Below, piece after piece: positions 1-9,778 of a stretch of 64,000 nt of DNA (position 1 is its first letter; each line of letters opens with the position of its first letter). The stretch is from Tateyamaria sp. syn59. GTDB lineage: Bacteria; Pseudomonadota; Alphaproteobacteria; Rhodobacterales; Rhodobacteraceae. The stretch lies in NCBI RefSeq assembly GCF_007995245.1, contig NZ_VCBA01000005.1:211656-275655 (forward strand), read 5' to 3'. The notes beneath the pieces are model-generated. The model ran no database searches and had not been told where the DNA came from. It was given only the letters and a program-made list of their open reading frames with translations. The position numbers and the translations under genes were made by a program.

Positions 1-156
1 GACACGGTCAATCGCGATGATCAGCCCACCAGCGACCGACATTGCCGCCTGCGAGGTCTCAAGCCCCAGTGTGATAGCGTTCAGAACAATGATCGCAATG
101 ATTGCATTCGTGACGCGCGGGCTTTCCAGCCATCGGGCGAGGGTGGTCCGGTCCAT
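1..156 (-). CDS. Ion transport protein, likely voltage-gated sodium channel (N-terminal part only)
   Basis: Only the first 52 codons are inside the window; the gene continues past the left edge. The ATG at 156 is preceded by a clear AAGGAG ribosome site. The peptide starts MDRTTLARWLES and runs into a hydrophobic helix (NAIIAIIVLNAITLGLETS) followed by a second apolar stretch ending IIAIDRV. This matches the S1 and start of S2 segments of the bacterial NaChBac-type ion channels common in Roseobacters. The pore and S4 voltage sensor lie outside, so selectivity cannot be judged. It lies 12 nt upstream of the stop-to-start gap with the methyltransferase gene, both on the minus strand. Confidence 0.7.
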   Translation of the reverse strand, partial: MDRTTLARWLESPRVTNAIIAIIVLNAITLGLETSQAAMSVAGGLIIAIDRV

Positions 157-168
157 ATGTCGTCTCCT

Positions 169-1398
169 TCACGCGGCGATATGGGCCAAACGGAAGGCAC
201 CGACAAGTTCCACATGGGCAGACCAGCGGAACTGATCCACCGGCTGCACCCAATCCAGCACATATCCGGCTTTGCACAAGGTTTCGGCATCCCGCGCAAA
301 AGTTTGCGGGTTGCAGGAGACATGCGCGATCACGGGCACCTGGGCACGGGCCAATTCGGCCATCTGCGCAGCCGCACCTGCGCGCGGCGGGTCGATGACA
401 ACCGCATCAAACTTGGACAGTTCGTCGGGAAGAAGCGGGCGACGAAACAGATCGCGCGTTTCCGTTGTGACGCGCTTCAAGCCCGTGGCGCCACGCCACC
501 CGGCATCCAGGGCGGCCATCATGTCGCGATCCCCTTCGACTGCATGCACCTCAGACGTCTCGGCCAAGGGCAGGGCGAAAGTGCCACAGCCTGCAAACAG
601 GTCGGCCACCTTCTTTGCCGGGCCGACAACATCGCGAACGAAGTCCGTGAGCGTCTGTTGACCATGCGCGGTCGCCTGCAAAAACGCACCGGCAGGCGGC
701 ACGACGCGCGCAACCCCCACCGGTTGAGCGGGAGGCACGCGCATGCCAATCTGCTCATCCTCCCATGTCAGTCGCGCAATCCGGTGCTGTTCACACAATC
801 CAGCCAAGGCCACCCGCAACGGGCCGTCCAACGGCTTCCCGCCAGACACCGCGATATCGAGCCCTTCGGCTGAGTCAGTCACCGTGATCGACAGCGCGGC
901 CTTGCGGCTCGCACCGGCCACGGCAAGCTCTTCGCACAAAGGCAACGCCGCGCGTACGGTCGGTGTGACCAGAATACAATTCGGGACCGCAATGATGGTA
1001 TCGGACTTGCGCCCGTGAAACCCGGCCATCGCACCCTTCTTTGTCCGTCGTGCGGCGAACGTGGCGCGGCGTCGGGAGTGGCTGGGGGACGTGACAGTGG
1101 GACGCGTATCAGTCTCTAAACTTGCGATTTTTAGCGCATTTGTGACAATGTCCCGCTTCCAATCCGACACCAGTGCATCAGACGCATGTTGCATCTGACA
1201 GCCTCCGCACGACCGGAAGTGCGTGCAAGGAGGTGCGACGCGATCAGGCGACGGCGTGTCAATCCGAACCTCTGTCAGAAGTGCACCGTCCAACACACCA
1301 CTCACGACTTCGCCGGGCAAGGTCATCGGGGCAAAGATGGGGCCCGATGCAATTCCATCGCCTTGCTGCCCCAGTCGTTTAATCGTCACCGTTGTCAT
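169..1398 (-). CDS. Class I SAM-dependent RNA m5U methyltransferase (RlmD/RumA/TrmA family)
   Basis: 409 aa. Predicted to methylate C5 of a uridine in rRNA or tRNA using S-adenosylmethionine. The N-terminus looks like a TRAM RNA-binding domain. Four cysteines typical of the RlmD iron-sulfur cluster are visible (C58, C64, C67 and C141). The Rossmann methyltransferase part has FAGCGTFALPLA (SAM loop) and VVIDPPRAG, and the catalytic-cysteine motif HVSCNPQ lies near residue 362. The ATG at 1398 was chosen because it begins the TRAM-like MTTVTIKRL; longer in-frame extension into the neighbour's 3' end lacks family similarity. The next gene upstream on the same strand ends 40 nt away. Whether the target is 23S U1939, U747 or tRNA U54 cannot be told from sequence alone. 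Confidence 0.88.
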   Translation of the reverse strand: MTTVTIKRLGQQGDGIASGPIFAPMTLPGEVVSGVLDGALLTEVRIDTPSPDRVAPPCTHFRSCGGCQMQHASDALVSDWKRDIVTNALKIASLETDTRPTVTSPSHSRRRATFAARRTKKGAMAGFHGRKSDTIIAVPNCILVTPTVRAALPLCEELAVAGASRKAALSITVTDSAEGLDIAVSGGKPLDGPLRVALAGLCEQHRIARLTWEDEQIGMRVPPAQPVGVARVVPPAGAFLQATAHGQQTLTDFVRDVVGPAKKVADLFAGCGTFALPLAETSEVHAVEGDRDMMAALDAGWRGATGLKRVTTETRDLFRRPLLPDELSKFDAVVIDPPRAGAAAQMAELARAQVPVIAHVSCNPQTFARDAETLCKAGYVLDWVQPVDQFRWSAHVELVGAFRLAHIAA

Positions 1399-1438
1399 GC
1401 TGAACGGCCTACCCGGATCGGTCAGGGGGCAAAAGAGG

Positions 1439-3271
1439 TTATTCGGCGGCCTGCGTGCTGATGAACCCGCCAGACTGTCGTTGCCAATAGCGCGCGTATA
1501 GACCGCCCTTTGCCAGCAACGCATCATGCGCGCCTTCTTCGACAATGCGGCCGCGGTCCATGACGACGATGCGGTCCATCTCGGTCAGCGTGGACAGTCG
1601 GTGGGCAATGGCAAGTACAGTCTTGCCGTCCATCACACGCGACAGGGCGGATTGAATAGACGCCTCCACCTCGCTGTCGAGCGCGCTTGTCGCTTCGTCC
1701 AGAACCAAGATCGGCGCGTCCTTGAGTATGGCGCGGGCCAGGGCAATGCGCTGTCGCTGCCCGCCGGACAATTTCACACCGCGCTCGCCAAGATGCGCGT
1801 CATAGCCCTTGCGCCCTTTGTGGTCCTGCAGCTCAAGAATAAAATCATGCGCCTCCGCCTTTTGGGCGGCGGCAATCATGTCCGCTTCGGAGGCGTTTGG
1901 CCGACCATAGAGGATGTTCTCACGGGCCGAGCGATTGAACATCGCCGTTTCTTGCGTGACCATCCCGATGTTGTGGCGCAGGGTGTCCTGGGTCACGTGG
2001 TTGATGTCGTGCCCGTCAATCAGAACACGGCCACTTTCGCCTTCGTAGAGACGCAAAAGCAAGGACACCAGCGTGGATTTGCCAGCACCCGAGGCGCCCA
2101 CGATCCCGACCTTTTCACCGGGAGCAATGCGCAGCGACACGCCATTGATCCCCCCAGTGTCGCGCCCATAACTGAAGCCCAGATCGTCAAACACCACTTC
2201 GCCCGCAACATCGCCAAGGGATATGGCATCCTCTGCGTCCTGCACGCGCGTCCGGGGCGTGAGCGTGCGCATGCCATCTTCGATCTCGCCTACATTGGAA
2301 TAAATGGCCATCAGCGTGAAACTGACCCAACCTGTCATCTGTGCGATCCGGATCGCAATGGCGCCCGACGCAACGATGTCGCCCGGCGTGGCGATGCCCT
2401 GGCGCCACATCAGGATCGTCCCGCCCAAAAGCAGGACAGGCAGAATCCCCGCCAGCGTCATCAATGCAAACCGGAAGCCTGCCGATAGAATGCCGAAATC
2501 AACGGCCGTTTTGCGGAAACTGCGCATGGCAGTCAGTGCCGCCTGATCCTCGTGATCATCGTGGGCGAACAACTTGACGGTCTTGATGTTGGTGATCGTA
2601 TCGACCACCTGGCCAGACACCATTGCACGAGCGGCAGCACGGGCTGCGGACCGTTTGCGGATGCGCGGGAGGTACCAGCGGATCAATGCAAAATACGCAA
2701 CCAGCCAGACCGCAAACCCGATTGCGACGCGCCAGTCGATGGCCAGCAAAAGCACAATGGAACCCGCAAGCGAGGCCAGCGCAAAGGCAACCACGTTGAT
2801 GAATTCCGACACCACATCGGTAACGGCACGCGCGGCCTGCATCTGCTTTTGAGCAATGCGCCCCGCAAAGTCGTCGTCAAAGAAAGTGACGGATTGGCCA
2901 AGCGTCCAACGGTGCAGCCGCGACAGGACCAGCGGGTTCACATTTGGCTGCACAATGATCGAGTTGGTTGCCGAACTCAGACCAAAGAGAAGTGGCCGCG
3001 CGATCAGAAAAAACGCCAGTGCGCCTGCGATAAGGCCAACGTTAGAGACGGAAAAGAACCCGTCGGGACCAAGCTGAACCGTCGCGTCAATCACCCTGCC
3101 AAGGATCAGCGCCGTACCGGCCTCAAGCGCGCCTGCTGCAGCAGAACAGAACGCAGCCAGCCAAAGTGCAGGCCATGCACCGGACAGGCACCACCGCATG
3201 AAAGGCCACAGCGCCTGCGGCGGCGGCCCCTCTGCCTTGCGAAAGGAATTGATCCAGTTGGAAATCTTCAC
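1439..3271 (-). CDS. ABC transporter half-molecule (permease fused to ATPase), second of a pair
   Basis: 610 aa exporter-type half-transporter: an N-terminal six-helix membrane domain (about residues 30-330) joined to a C-terminal ATPase. The ATPase shows Walker A (GASGAGKST), signature LSGGQRQRIALARA, and Walker B with the D-loop (ILVLDEATSALDS). The start is GTG at 3271, and GTGA is shared with the stop of the upstream half-transporter, so the two are translationally coupled and probably form a heterodimer. The catalytic glutamate after Walker B is present, so both halves look ATPase-competent. Substrate is unknown; the family includes lipid, peptide and drug exporters. Confidence 0.88.
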   Translation of the reverse strand: MKISNWINSFRKAEGPPPQALWPFMRWCLSGAWPALWLAAFCSAAAGALEAGTALILGRVIDATVQLGPDGFFSVSNVGLIAGALAFFLIARPLLFGLSSATNSIIVQPNVNPLVLSRLHRWTLGQSVTFFDDDFAGRIAQKQMQAARAVTDVVSEFINVVAFALASLAGSIVLLLAIDWRVAIGFAVWLVAYFALIRWYLPRIRKRSAARAAARAMVSGQVVDTITNIKTVKLFAHDDHEDQAALTAMRSFRKTAVDFGILSAGFRFALMTLAGILPVLLLGGTILMWRQGIATPGDIVASGAIAIRIAQMTGWVSFTLMAIYSNVGEIEDGMRTLTPRTRVQDAEDAISLGDVAGEVVFDDLGFSYGRDTGGINGVSLRIAPGEKVGIVGASGAGKSTLVSLLLRLYEGESGRVLIDGHDINHVTQDTLRHNIGMVTQETAMFNRSARENILYGRPNASEADMIAAAQKAEAHDFILELQDHKGRKGYDAHLGERGVKLSGGQRQRIALARAILKDAPILVLDEATSALDSEVEASIQSALSRVMDGKTVLAIAHRLSTLTEMDRIVVMDRGRIVEEGAHDALLAKGGLYARYWQRQSGGFISTQAAE

Positions 3272-5109
3272 TCTGCTGCCTCGGTCGCGATGAACCCGCC
3301 GGATTGACGCGCCCAGAACTCCGAATATAGACCGCCTTTGGCCAAAAGCGCGTCATGAGAGCCGTCCTCGGCGATTTTGCCGTCGTCGAGCACCAGAATA
3401 CGGTCCATCTGCGCGATGGTGGACAGGCGGTGCGCAATGGCGATCACCGTCTTGCCCTCCATCATTTTATAGAGCGTATCCTGGATCGCCGCCTCAACCT
3501 CGCTATCAAGCGCGCTGGTGGCTTCGTCCAGAACCAGGATCGGCGCATTCTTCAGGATCACGCGGGCCAACGTAATCCGTTGTCGCTGACCACCGGACAG
3601 CTTCACACCACGCTCGCCAACCTGCGCGTCGTACCCCGTGCGCCCTTCCGGGTCGGCGAGATCCAGAATGAAGTCGTGCGCCTGCGCCTGACGGGAAGCG
3701 GCAAACATCTCTTCCTCGGTGGCCTCGGGGCGGCCATACAGGATGTTGTCACGCACCGACCGGTGCAAAAGCGAGCTGTCCTGTTGAACCATGCCGACGT
3801 TCAGCCGCAGACTGTCCTGCGTGACCTTGGCAATGTCCTGACCATCAATTTCGATCCGACCCCCCTCGGCATCGTAAAAGCGCAAGAGCAGCTTGACCAA
3901 AGTCGACTTGCCCGCACCGGACCGTCCAACAAGGCCGACCTTTTCGCCCGGATGGATGACCGTCGACACAGCTTCGAGCCCGCCACTGTCGCGTCCATAG
4001 TGGTGGGTCAGGTGGTGCAGTGCGATTTCACCCCGACCCATCTCAAGCGCCTTGGCATCCGGGTCATCGACAAGGATGACAGGTTGGGCAATCGTCTCCA
4101 TCCCTTCGGAAATGATCCCGAGGTTCTGGACCAGCGATGTCATCGCCCACATGATCCAATAGGTCATGTTGTTCAGGCGCAGTGCGATTGTCAGCGCGGC
4201 GGCGACCATCCCTTCGGTCGTAAATCCACCCATCCAAAGCCAGATCGCCAGCACACCCATAGACACGATCATCGACGCGTTCAGGACCGTTAGGGCCACG
4301 TCCATGCGCACCACGATGCGCATCTCTTTCATGAAGGTCTGGCGCGCATTCTCGATTGCATCCTTGGCATAATCGATCTCGCGATCATGATGGGCGAACA
4401 TCTTGACCGAATGGATATTGGTATAGCTGTCCACGACCCGCCCCGTGATCGCACTGCGCGCATCCGAACTGGCCTTGGCCGCGGGGCCGGCACGGCGGAT
4501 GACCCAGCGCATCAACAGCAGATACCCGACGACCCAGAAGATCAAAGGCAATGCCAGCCACAAATCAAAGCTCATCAGCAGGATGACGGCACCAATGACC
4601 GACACCACAAAGAATGACCCGGCATCAAGCACCTGGAACATCGCCTCACCCGCGGCTGGCGGCGTTTGCATGATGCGGTTGGCGATGCGGCCCGCAAAGT
4701 CATCCTCGAACCAGCCGACCGACTGACGCAAGACGTGGCGGTGCGACCGCCAGCGGATCAACGTCCCAAGGTTTGGCAACAATGTGTTGTGGAGCAGGGC
4801 AACGTCGACAAATGCCAAAAGCGTCCGCAACATGAGTACCCAAAGTGCGACAAGGGCAAACTCAAGACCATACTCGGGGATGATGGCCTCTGGCGTGCCC
4901 TGGGCCAGCAGATCGACGATGCGGGCCACGTACCAGATCAGCAGAATTTCCCCGAACGCGACCACCGTGCTGAACACGAAGGTGATGGTCATCACCCACC
5001 GAAAGGGCTTCAGGTAGTTCCACAAGAACGGCCACAACTTGGTCGGTGGCGTGTCGGCTTCGGTATAGGGTTGGTAGGGATCGACAAGCGATTCAAAGAA
5101 CTTGAACAT
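3268..5109 (-). CDS. ABC transporter half-molecule (permease fused to ATPase), first of a pair
   Basis: 613 aa, same architecture as its downstream partner: membrane domain with several apolar helices in the first 330 residues, then an ATPase with GRSGAGKST (Walker A), LSGGQRQRITLAR (signature) and ILVLDEATSALDS (Walker B). Its stop overlaps the partner's GTG start by 4 nt. The similarity between the two proteins suggests tandem duplication and a heterodimeric exporter. The ATG at 5109 begins MFKFFESLVDPYQPY. About 160 nt without a convincing gene separates it from the cca stop upstream. Confidence 0.88.
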   Translation of the reverse strand: MFKFFESLVDPYQPYTEADTPPTKLWPFLWNYLKPFRWVMTITFVFSTVVAFGEILLIWYVARIVDLLAQGTPEAIIPEYGLEFALVALWVLMLRTLLAFVDVALLHNTLLPNLGTLIRWRSHRHVLRQSVGWFEDDFAGRIANRIMQTPPAAGEAMFQVLDAGSFFVVSVIGAVILLMSFDLWLALPLIFWVVGYLLLMRWVIRRAGPAAKASSDARSAITGRVVDSYTNIHSVKMFAHHDREIDYAKDAIENARQTFMKEMRIVVRMDVALTVLNASMIVSMGVLAIWLWMGGFTTEGMVAAALTIALRLNNMTYWIMWAMTSLVQNLGIISEGMETIAQPVILVDDPDAKALEMGRGEIALHHLTHHYGRDSGGLEAVSTVIHPGEKVGLVGRSGAGKSTLVKLLLRFYDAEGGRIEIDGQDIAKVTQDSLRLNVGMVQQDSSLLHRSVRDNILYGRPEATEEEMFAASRQAQAHDFILDLADPEGRTGYDAQVGERGVKLSGGQRQRITLARVILKNAPILVLDEATSALDSEVEAAIQDTLYKMMEGKTVIAIAHRLSTIAQMDRILVLDDGKIAEDGSHDALLAKGGLYSEFWARQSGGFIATEAAE

Positions 5110-5269
5110 GACGGGTCCGTAGAAAAATGTGCAAAAGGTACATGACGCGGGCCGGGGCCACGCGCGTCACGAAGGACAATCAGCGACGATCAGGCGTCGT
5201 TCCAGATCCTTGGTACCATTGCGCTCTCCATCAGGTTCACCTGAGACATAGTGTCAGAGGCGCCAAATG

Positions 5270-6442
5270 TCACGAGGCGAGCAGCACTTCCTTGGTCGTT
5301 GTCAGATCAGAGGCAAGCCAAAGCTGCTTCAACCGCTCAAGCTCAGCCCCAAGCGCAGGGCCGGACAGATGTGGCAAATCCTTGGCAGCAATCGGAAAAA
5401 CAGCATTGGCACCCATGTCGATCTGGCGCACTACATCGTCGTCGATGGGTGCGCCCGCATAAGCAGCTTTCAGCAATACCGCGCCGCGCGCTGCTGCCGC
5501 ACCGCCGAGGTAGCCCACCACTTTTGTACTGTACGCAGACACGGCAAGCGTGCGGATCGATTCGAGATGCCGCTGATCGCGACGCGACAGTCTGAGCCGG
5601 GCCTCGACCGTATCACCGCCCAGCGCCGCCAGTCGCGCCAACGGATCCGGCTGTGCGCCCGTCAGATCCTCCAGATGGATAAGAGGGCCAAGGAATATTG
5701 GTTCTGCGCCAGGTAAGAGGCGCGCAAGGACGCCGGTCTGGTCCATGACCGCAACGGCGGGTGACGGATCAGGCGCTGACAGCAGCTTCATAAACTCAGA
5801 CCCAACACGTTCTGCAGACAGCGTTTCCAGCCCATCAAGGTTTTCGGAAATGCCGGCCAAGGCATCTGCATCCCAGCCGTTTGCCGGGTCGGCATATTGG
5901 GCAGAAAAACGAAAGAAACGCAGCGTGCGCAAGTAATCCTCGCGGATGCGCTGGCCCGCATCATCAATAAAGCGGACACGGCGCACATGGGCGTCATTCA
6001 GACCACCCACCGGGTCGATGATTGTGCCCTGCGCATCGGCGTAAAGTGCGTTCATTGTAAAATCGCGCCGCCTCGCGTCATCGGCAACATCGCTGGCAAA
6101 GGACACCACGGCGCGCCGACCGTCCGTTTCGACGTCCTTGCGAAAGGTTGTTACTTCAAACGGGTGATCCTGCACCACGACAGTGACAGTGCCGTGGTCG
6201 ATACCGGTGGGAATGGTTCGAAACCCGGAATCCTTGCACAGGTACATGGTCTGATCGGGCGTTGCATCGGTCGCAATGTCGATGTCAGAGATCGGGACAC
6301 CCATGATCGCGTTGCGCACGCAGCCGCCAACAAAATAGGCCCGAAATCCCGCGTCCGCAAAGGCTGTGCAAAGTGTTTGCGCCGCAGGATCGGTCAAAAA
6401 GGCCGTGTTAGGGTCTAGTCTTGGGGCAACAGGTCGGTCCAT
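5270..6442 (-). CDS. cca: CCA tRNA nucleotidyltransferase / poly(A) polymerase family
   Basis: 390 aa. Adds or repairs the 3' CCA end of tRNAs. The class II nucleotidyltransferase head is clear: FVGGCVRNAIMG followed by the metal-binding pair in SDIDIATD, then the RRDFTMNAL motif and the ERVGSEFMKLL helix of the neck region. The start at 6442 (MDRPVAPRL) overlaps the end of the upstream Nudix gene by 28 nt; the longer in-frame extension lies wholly inside that gene and was not used. Last gene of the minus-strand set hslO-nudL-cca. A poly(A) polymerase specificity cannot be formally excluded because the families are close. Confidence 0.9.
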   Translation of the reverse strand: MDRPVAPRLDPNTAFLTDPAAQTLCTAFADAGFRAYFVGGCVRNAIMGVPISDIDIATDATPDQTMYLCKDSGFRTIPTGIDHGTVTVVVQDHPFEVTTFRKDVETDGRRAVVSFASDVADDARRRDFTMNALYADAQGTIIDPVGGLNDAHVRRVRFIDDAGQRIREDYLRTLRFFRFSAQYADPANGWDADALAGISENLDGLETLSAERVGSEFMKLLSAPDPSPAVAVMDQTGVLARLLPGAEPIFLGPLIHLEDLTGAQPDPLARLAALGGDTVEARLRLSRRDQRHLESIRTLAVSAYSTKVVGYLGGAAAARGAVLLKAAYAGAPIDDDVVRQIDMGANAVFPIAAKDLPHLSGPALGAELERLKQLWLASDLTTTKEVLLAS

Positions 6443-7014
6443 GCGCGCAATATACGCGCGGTTGCGCCCCAGATGTAATAGGGGCCGTAAGGCACGGTAT
6501 AGTACAATCGTTTCTGCCCACGCCAATGACGCGCTTCGACGACAAAATTGTCAGGGCGCAGAACGTGAGACAGCGGAACGCGGAACACCTCTGACACTTC
6601 GCCTGCTTCGGGTATCGCATCGAAGTTGCCGTTCACGAACGCGACGACAGGTGTCACCGTGAACGCGGTGACGGTTTCATGGGGCGCGAATGATCCCAGC
6701 ACTTCGACGTTATGGCTTTGCAGTCCGATCTCTTCATGCGCTTCCCGCAGCGCGGTGGCGACCAGATCAGGATCACCTTCATCCTGCTTGCCGCCGGGAA
6801 AGGCGATCTGACCCGGATGATGCTTGAGCGCCGACGACCGCTTGGTCAGGATGAGTTCATACCCGTTTCGACCTTCGATAATCGGCGCAAGAACAGCGGC
6901 GGGCCGCAACTTGCGCCCCTCCGGCAGCAAAACGCCCTTGTTCAGGTCGTAGTCGGACGAGGCCGCGCCAGATTGTTCCAGCGCGACCCGTGTTTGGTCG
7001 ATAAGATCAGGCAC
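6415..7014 (-). CDS. Nudix hydrolase, CoA pyrophosphatase (NudL) type
   Basis: 199 aa from the GTG at 7014. Contains RPAAVLAPI, then HHPGQIAFPGGKQD and the Nudix helix REAHEEIG. The HPGQIAFPGG plus spacing is the hallmark of CoA-diphosphatases of the NudL/CoAse group, which split CoA into 4'-phosphopantetheine and 3',5'-ADP. The start is inferred: GTG at 7014 overlaps the Hsp33 stop by 8 nt, a coupling spacing seen repeatedly in this window; the reading frame is open further upstream but only within the Hsp33 gene. Ribosome site is weak, so the start is less certain than the identity. Confidence 0.82.
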   Translation of the reverse strand: MPDLIDQTRVALEQSGAASSDYDLNKGVLLPEGRKLRPAAVLAPIIEGRNGYELILTKRSSALKHHPGQIAFPGGKQDEGDPDLVATALREAHEEIGLQSHNVEVLGSFAPHETVTAFTVTPVVAFVNGNFDAIPEAGEVSEVFRVPLSHVLRPDNFVVEARHWRGQKRLYYTVPYGPYYIWGATARILRAWTDLLPQD

Positions 7015-7993
7015 TGTCTTGGGATTCCGCCTCAAATCCCACGGTGGCCGGGTCCAGATCGTAATGCGCCCCGCAGAATTGACAGTCTGCCGTAACCCGC
7101 CCGTCATCGGTCGTCATCTTTTCGATGTCTCGGGCAGAATAGATCGACAGGCTTTGGCGTACCCGCTCTTCGGAACAGGTGCAGCCAAAGCGGATCGGCT
7201 GGGTGTCAAAGACCCGCGGCGTTTCCTCATGAAACAGGCGCAAAAGCAGATCGTTCGGTGGCACTTGCGGCCCGATCAACTCCATCTCTTCGACTGTGTC
7301 TAAGAGAATATTTACGCGGTTCCAATTGTCGGACTCGTCACCCTCAAGCAGATCGTCCGACCGCAGCACATCGCCAGTGCCTTCGGATGTCGCGGCAAAC
7401 GGAGAGGCTTTGGGCATATGCTGCAGCATCACGCCGCCAGCGCGCCAATGCTCGGGCCCGCCTGCTTCGGTGGATTTGCCAAAGCTGAGCTGGAAGCGCG
7501 TCGGCAGCTGCTCTGACTGTGCGAAATACGTCTCTGCGCAGGCGGCCAGCGATGTCCCGTCCAGCGGTGTAATGCCTTGATAGGGCGTCATACCGGTGCC
7601 TTGGTCGATCATGATGGCAAAGTACCCTTCACCCACCTGATCAAATGGCGCACCTTCTGTCAGACGGTCCCGGTCAAAGCTGGCATAGGCGCGGATACGT
7701 GCGATGTCACCTTCTGTCTCTGGCCCATAATAATCGGTCGCGATCATCCGCACGGGCCCCTTCGACTGCACCTGCAGCGACAGCTTCCACCGCAGCTTGA
7801 TCGTCTGGCCGATCAAGGCGGTCAGCAGCGACATCTCGGCAATCAGCGCCTCGACCTGCGGGGGGTAATCATGTTGTTTCAGGATGCCATCCAACACTCC
7901 GTCCAGACGCGCAACGCGTCCGCGGATGTCGGAAGCATCAAGTTGGAAGGGCAGGACGGTATCGTCCCACGCGAGTTGCGAACCGAGTGTCAT
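7007..7993 (-). CDS. hslO: 33 kDa redox-regulated chaperonin Hsp33
   Basis: 328 aa. Cytosolic holdase chaperone switched on by oxidative unfolding. The N-terminal substrate-binding domain is present, and the C-terminal zinc switch is complete: C271-x-C273 (FGCTCSEERV) and C304-x2-C307 (DCQFCGAHYD). The ATG at 7993 starts MTLGSQLAWDD. First gene of an operon-like set with nudL and cca on the minus strand; a Nudix gene starts 77 nt away on the other strand. Confidence 0.93.
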   Translation of the reverse strand: MTLGSQLAWDDTVLPFQLDASDIRGRVARLDGVLDGILKQHDYPPQVEALIAEMSLLTALIGQTIKLRWKLSLQVQSKGPVRMIATDYYGPETEGDIARIRAYASFDRDRLTEGAPFDQVGEGYFAIMIDQGTGMTPYQGITPLDGTSLAACAETYFAQSEQLPTRFQLSFGKSTEAGGPEHWRAGGVMLQHMPKASPFAATSEGTGDVLRSDDLLEGDESDNWNRVNILLDTVEEMELIGPQVPPNDLLLRLFHEETPRVFDTQPIRFGCTCSEERVRQSLSIYSARDIEKMTTDDGRVTADCQFCGAHYDLDPATVGFEAESQDSA

Positions 7994-8069
7994 TGGGGTT
8001 TCCTTTGGTGCCAGTCATTGGCATATCGCGACTATATAGGATTGCGGGCAGAAACTGAAAGGGGGGCGC

Positions 8070-8507
8070 ATGATCCGACGTTTCGGCGCACCGCCAGACC
8101 TCAATCGCAGGTACAAAATGCGACCGGGCGCCTACGCCATCCTGCATCGCGGACCATCGGTTCTGCTGACATTTCAAAGTCAGCCCGAACCGGAATTCCA
8201 GTTGCCCGGTGGCGGCATTGACCCCGGCGAAAGCCCGATTCAGACCCTGCACCGCGAAGTGTACGAAGAAACCGGATGGCATATCGGGTCGCCGCGCAAA
8301 CTGGGCGCGTTTCGACGCTTCACTTACATGCCCGAATACGACCTGTGGGCGGAAAAGCTGTGCCACATATACCTTGCGCGCCCTGTCATGCGTTTGAGTG
8401 ATCCGTTGGAGCCAGATCACAGCGTTGTCTGGATGTCTCCTGCGCTGGCAGCAGATGCTGTCTACAACGATGGTGACCGCATGTTTTTGCGCCGTTACTT
8501 GGCCTGA
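8070..8507 (+). CDS. Nudix hydrolase
   Basis: 145 aa with a complete Nudix box: GGGIDPGES followed by HREVYEETGW, matching Gx5Ex7REUxEExGU. Substrate not predictable; the compact single-domain form resembles small (d)NTP or nucleotide-sugar pyrophosphatases. The ATG at 8070 has a strong purine-rich ribosome site (AAAGGGGGGCGC). Divergent from hslO. Its last 13 nt overlap the end of the convergent phosphatase gene. Confidence 0.85.
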   Translation: MIRRFGAPPDLNRRYKMRPGAYAILHRGPSVLLTFQSQPEPEFQLPGGGIDPGESPIQTLHREVYEETGWHIGSPRKLGAFRRFTYMPEYDLWAEKLCHIYLARPVMRLSDPLEPDHSVVWMSPALAADAVYNDGDRMFLRRYLA

Positions 8508-9778
8508 TCCTCACCGCGGAATTCGAACAGAATACCGGACACATCATCGGGAAAGGTGGTTTCACCAGCAAACTCGGTGAGCCGCCAAATCAGCGCTTCG
8601 AAAAAAGCGGGACCGGAGACATCAACCAGATCGCGCATCAAATTGGCAAGTCCAGCCTCTTCAAGCATGTCGCCATCTGTACCGGGGCACTCCGTTACAC
8701 CGTCGGACAACAGCAGAAGCCGATCACCCGGATTCAACTGCGTTTCGAACTGGGTGAAAGAGATGCCCGACATCAACCCGACAGGAAAACCACCCGGCCC
8801 GTCCTGCTCAATCGTGCCATCGTGGCGCTGTATGGCAGGATGCGGGTGACCTGCCTGTGCCATGCGCACATGCCCCGTTTTCAGATCGACATCAGCAAGC
8901 AGCAGGGTGAAATAATGCTCTGTCTCCATTTCGTCGAGGACCAAGTCATTCAGCGTCTCGATGACTTCTTCCGGTGGCAGAAATGCGTATGTTCCATCCG
9001 CACAACGCCCCAGCGCGACATTCTGATCCGGCGCCGCGGCCGACAGATATCCCGCCAACCGCGCGGTCATCAGCGCGGAACTGATCCCGTGGCCTGACAC
9101 ATCAATGGAAAACAGCCCCAGATGCCCGGCCTGGGCGGGGAAAAAGCCAACAAGATCGCCGCCCACATGGCCGCTGGATTTCAGCATCAAGCTAAGATCA
9201 CCGCTCTCAAAACACTTGTGACGCTCGCGCACCAAAGACTGCTGCAACTTCTTCGCTTCAAGCAAATCGCTGTCGAGCGAATCGTAGAGCCGTTGCAGCT
9301 CGTCCAGAGTGTCGGTGATCAGGCGATTTTTTTCAGTCAATTCGCGTTGCATGTGCAGGATACGCTCACCTGCAGCGATACGCGCGCGCAATTCATGGGC
9401 ATCGACCGGTTTGGTGACAAAGTCATCTGCGCCTGCCTCAAGCCCCATGGCGATCTCCGCCTTTTCGCTCTTTGAGGTCAGGAGAATGAAATAGCCATAT
9501 TGATCCTGGCTCAATTCACGAAAGGCAGCACAGAATTCGAGGCCGGTCATCCCCGGCATCATCCAGTCGCTGAGCACCAGGTCGGGCAACACGTCTTCGC
9601 AGATTTTCAGCGCCTCTTCGCCAGATCCGGCCTCATACACCTCAAAACCCCAGCGCTTGACCGAGCTGGACAGGATTTTGCGTTGCAAACGGCTGTCGTC
9701 GACGATCAGCACACGATGCGTTGCATGCGTGTCGTCGGGGGCAGAAGCCTCCTCCTGCTGGATCAAAGTAACGTTCAT
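8495..9778 (-). CDS. Response regulator with PP2C-type (RsbU/SpoIIE) serine phosphatase output
   Basis: 427 aa. Residues about 20-140 form a receiver domain (VLIVDDSR, phospho-acceptor D71 in LSDWMMPGMTG, conserved KPVD). A helical coiled-coil linker (about 145-185) leads to a PP2C/SpoIIE-type phosphatase with GGDLVGFF, IDVSGHGISSALM and LLLSDGVTE, carrying the metal-binding aspartates. In this family, phosphorylation of the receiver controls dephosphorylation of an anti-sigma antagonist. No RsbV or RsbW homologue is in the window. Divergent from a small Hpt gene 150 nt away, which is a plausible phosphorelay partner. Confidence 0.88.
   Translation of the reverse strand: MNVTLIQQEEASAPDDTHATHRVLIVDDSRLQRKILSSSVKRWGFEVYEAGSGEEALKICEDVLPDLVLSDWMMPGMTGLEFCAAFRELSQDQYGYFILLTSKSEKAEIAMGLEAGADDFVTKPVDAHELRARIAAGERILHMQRELTEKNRLITDTLDELQRLYDSLDSDLLEAKKLQQSLVRERHKCFESGDLSLMLKSSGHVGGDLVGFFPAQAGHLGLFSIDVSGHGISSALMTARLAGYLSAAAPDQNVALGRCADGTYAFLPPEEVIETLNDLVLDEMETEHYFTLLLADVDLKTGHVRMAQAGHPHPAIQRHDGTIEQDGPGGFPVGLMSGISFTQFETQLNPGDRLLLLSDGVTECPGTDGDMLEEAGLANLMRDLVDVSGPAFFEALIWRLTEFAGETTFPDDVSGILFEFRGEDQAK

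Noticed and set aside
5190..5249. 19-codon minus-strand frame between cca and the ABC pair (MSQVNLMESAMVPRIWNDA)
   Set aside because: Reads protein-like, but has no ribosome site and no control hairpin that would make it a leader peptide; too short to support.
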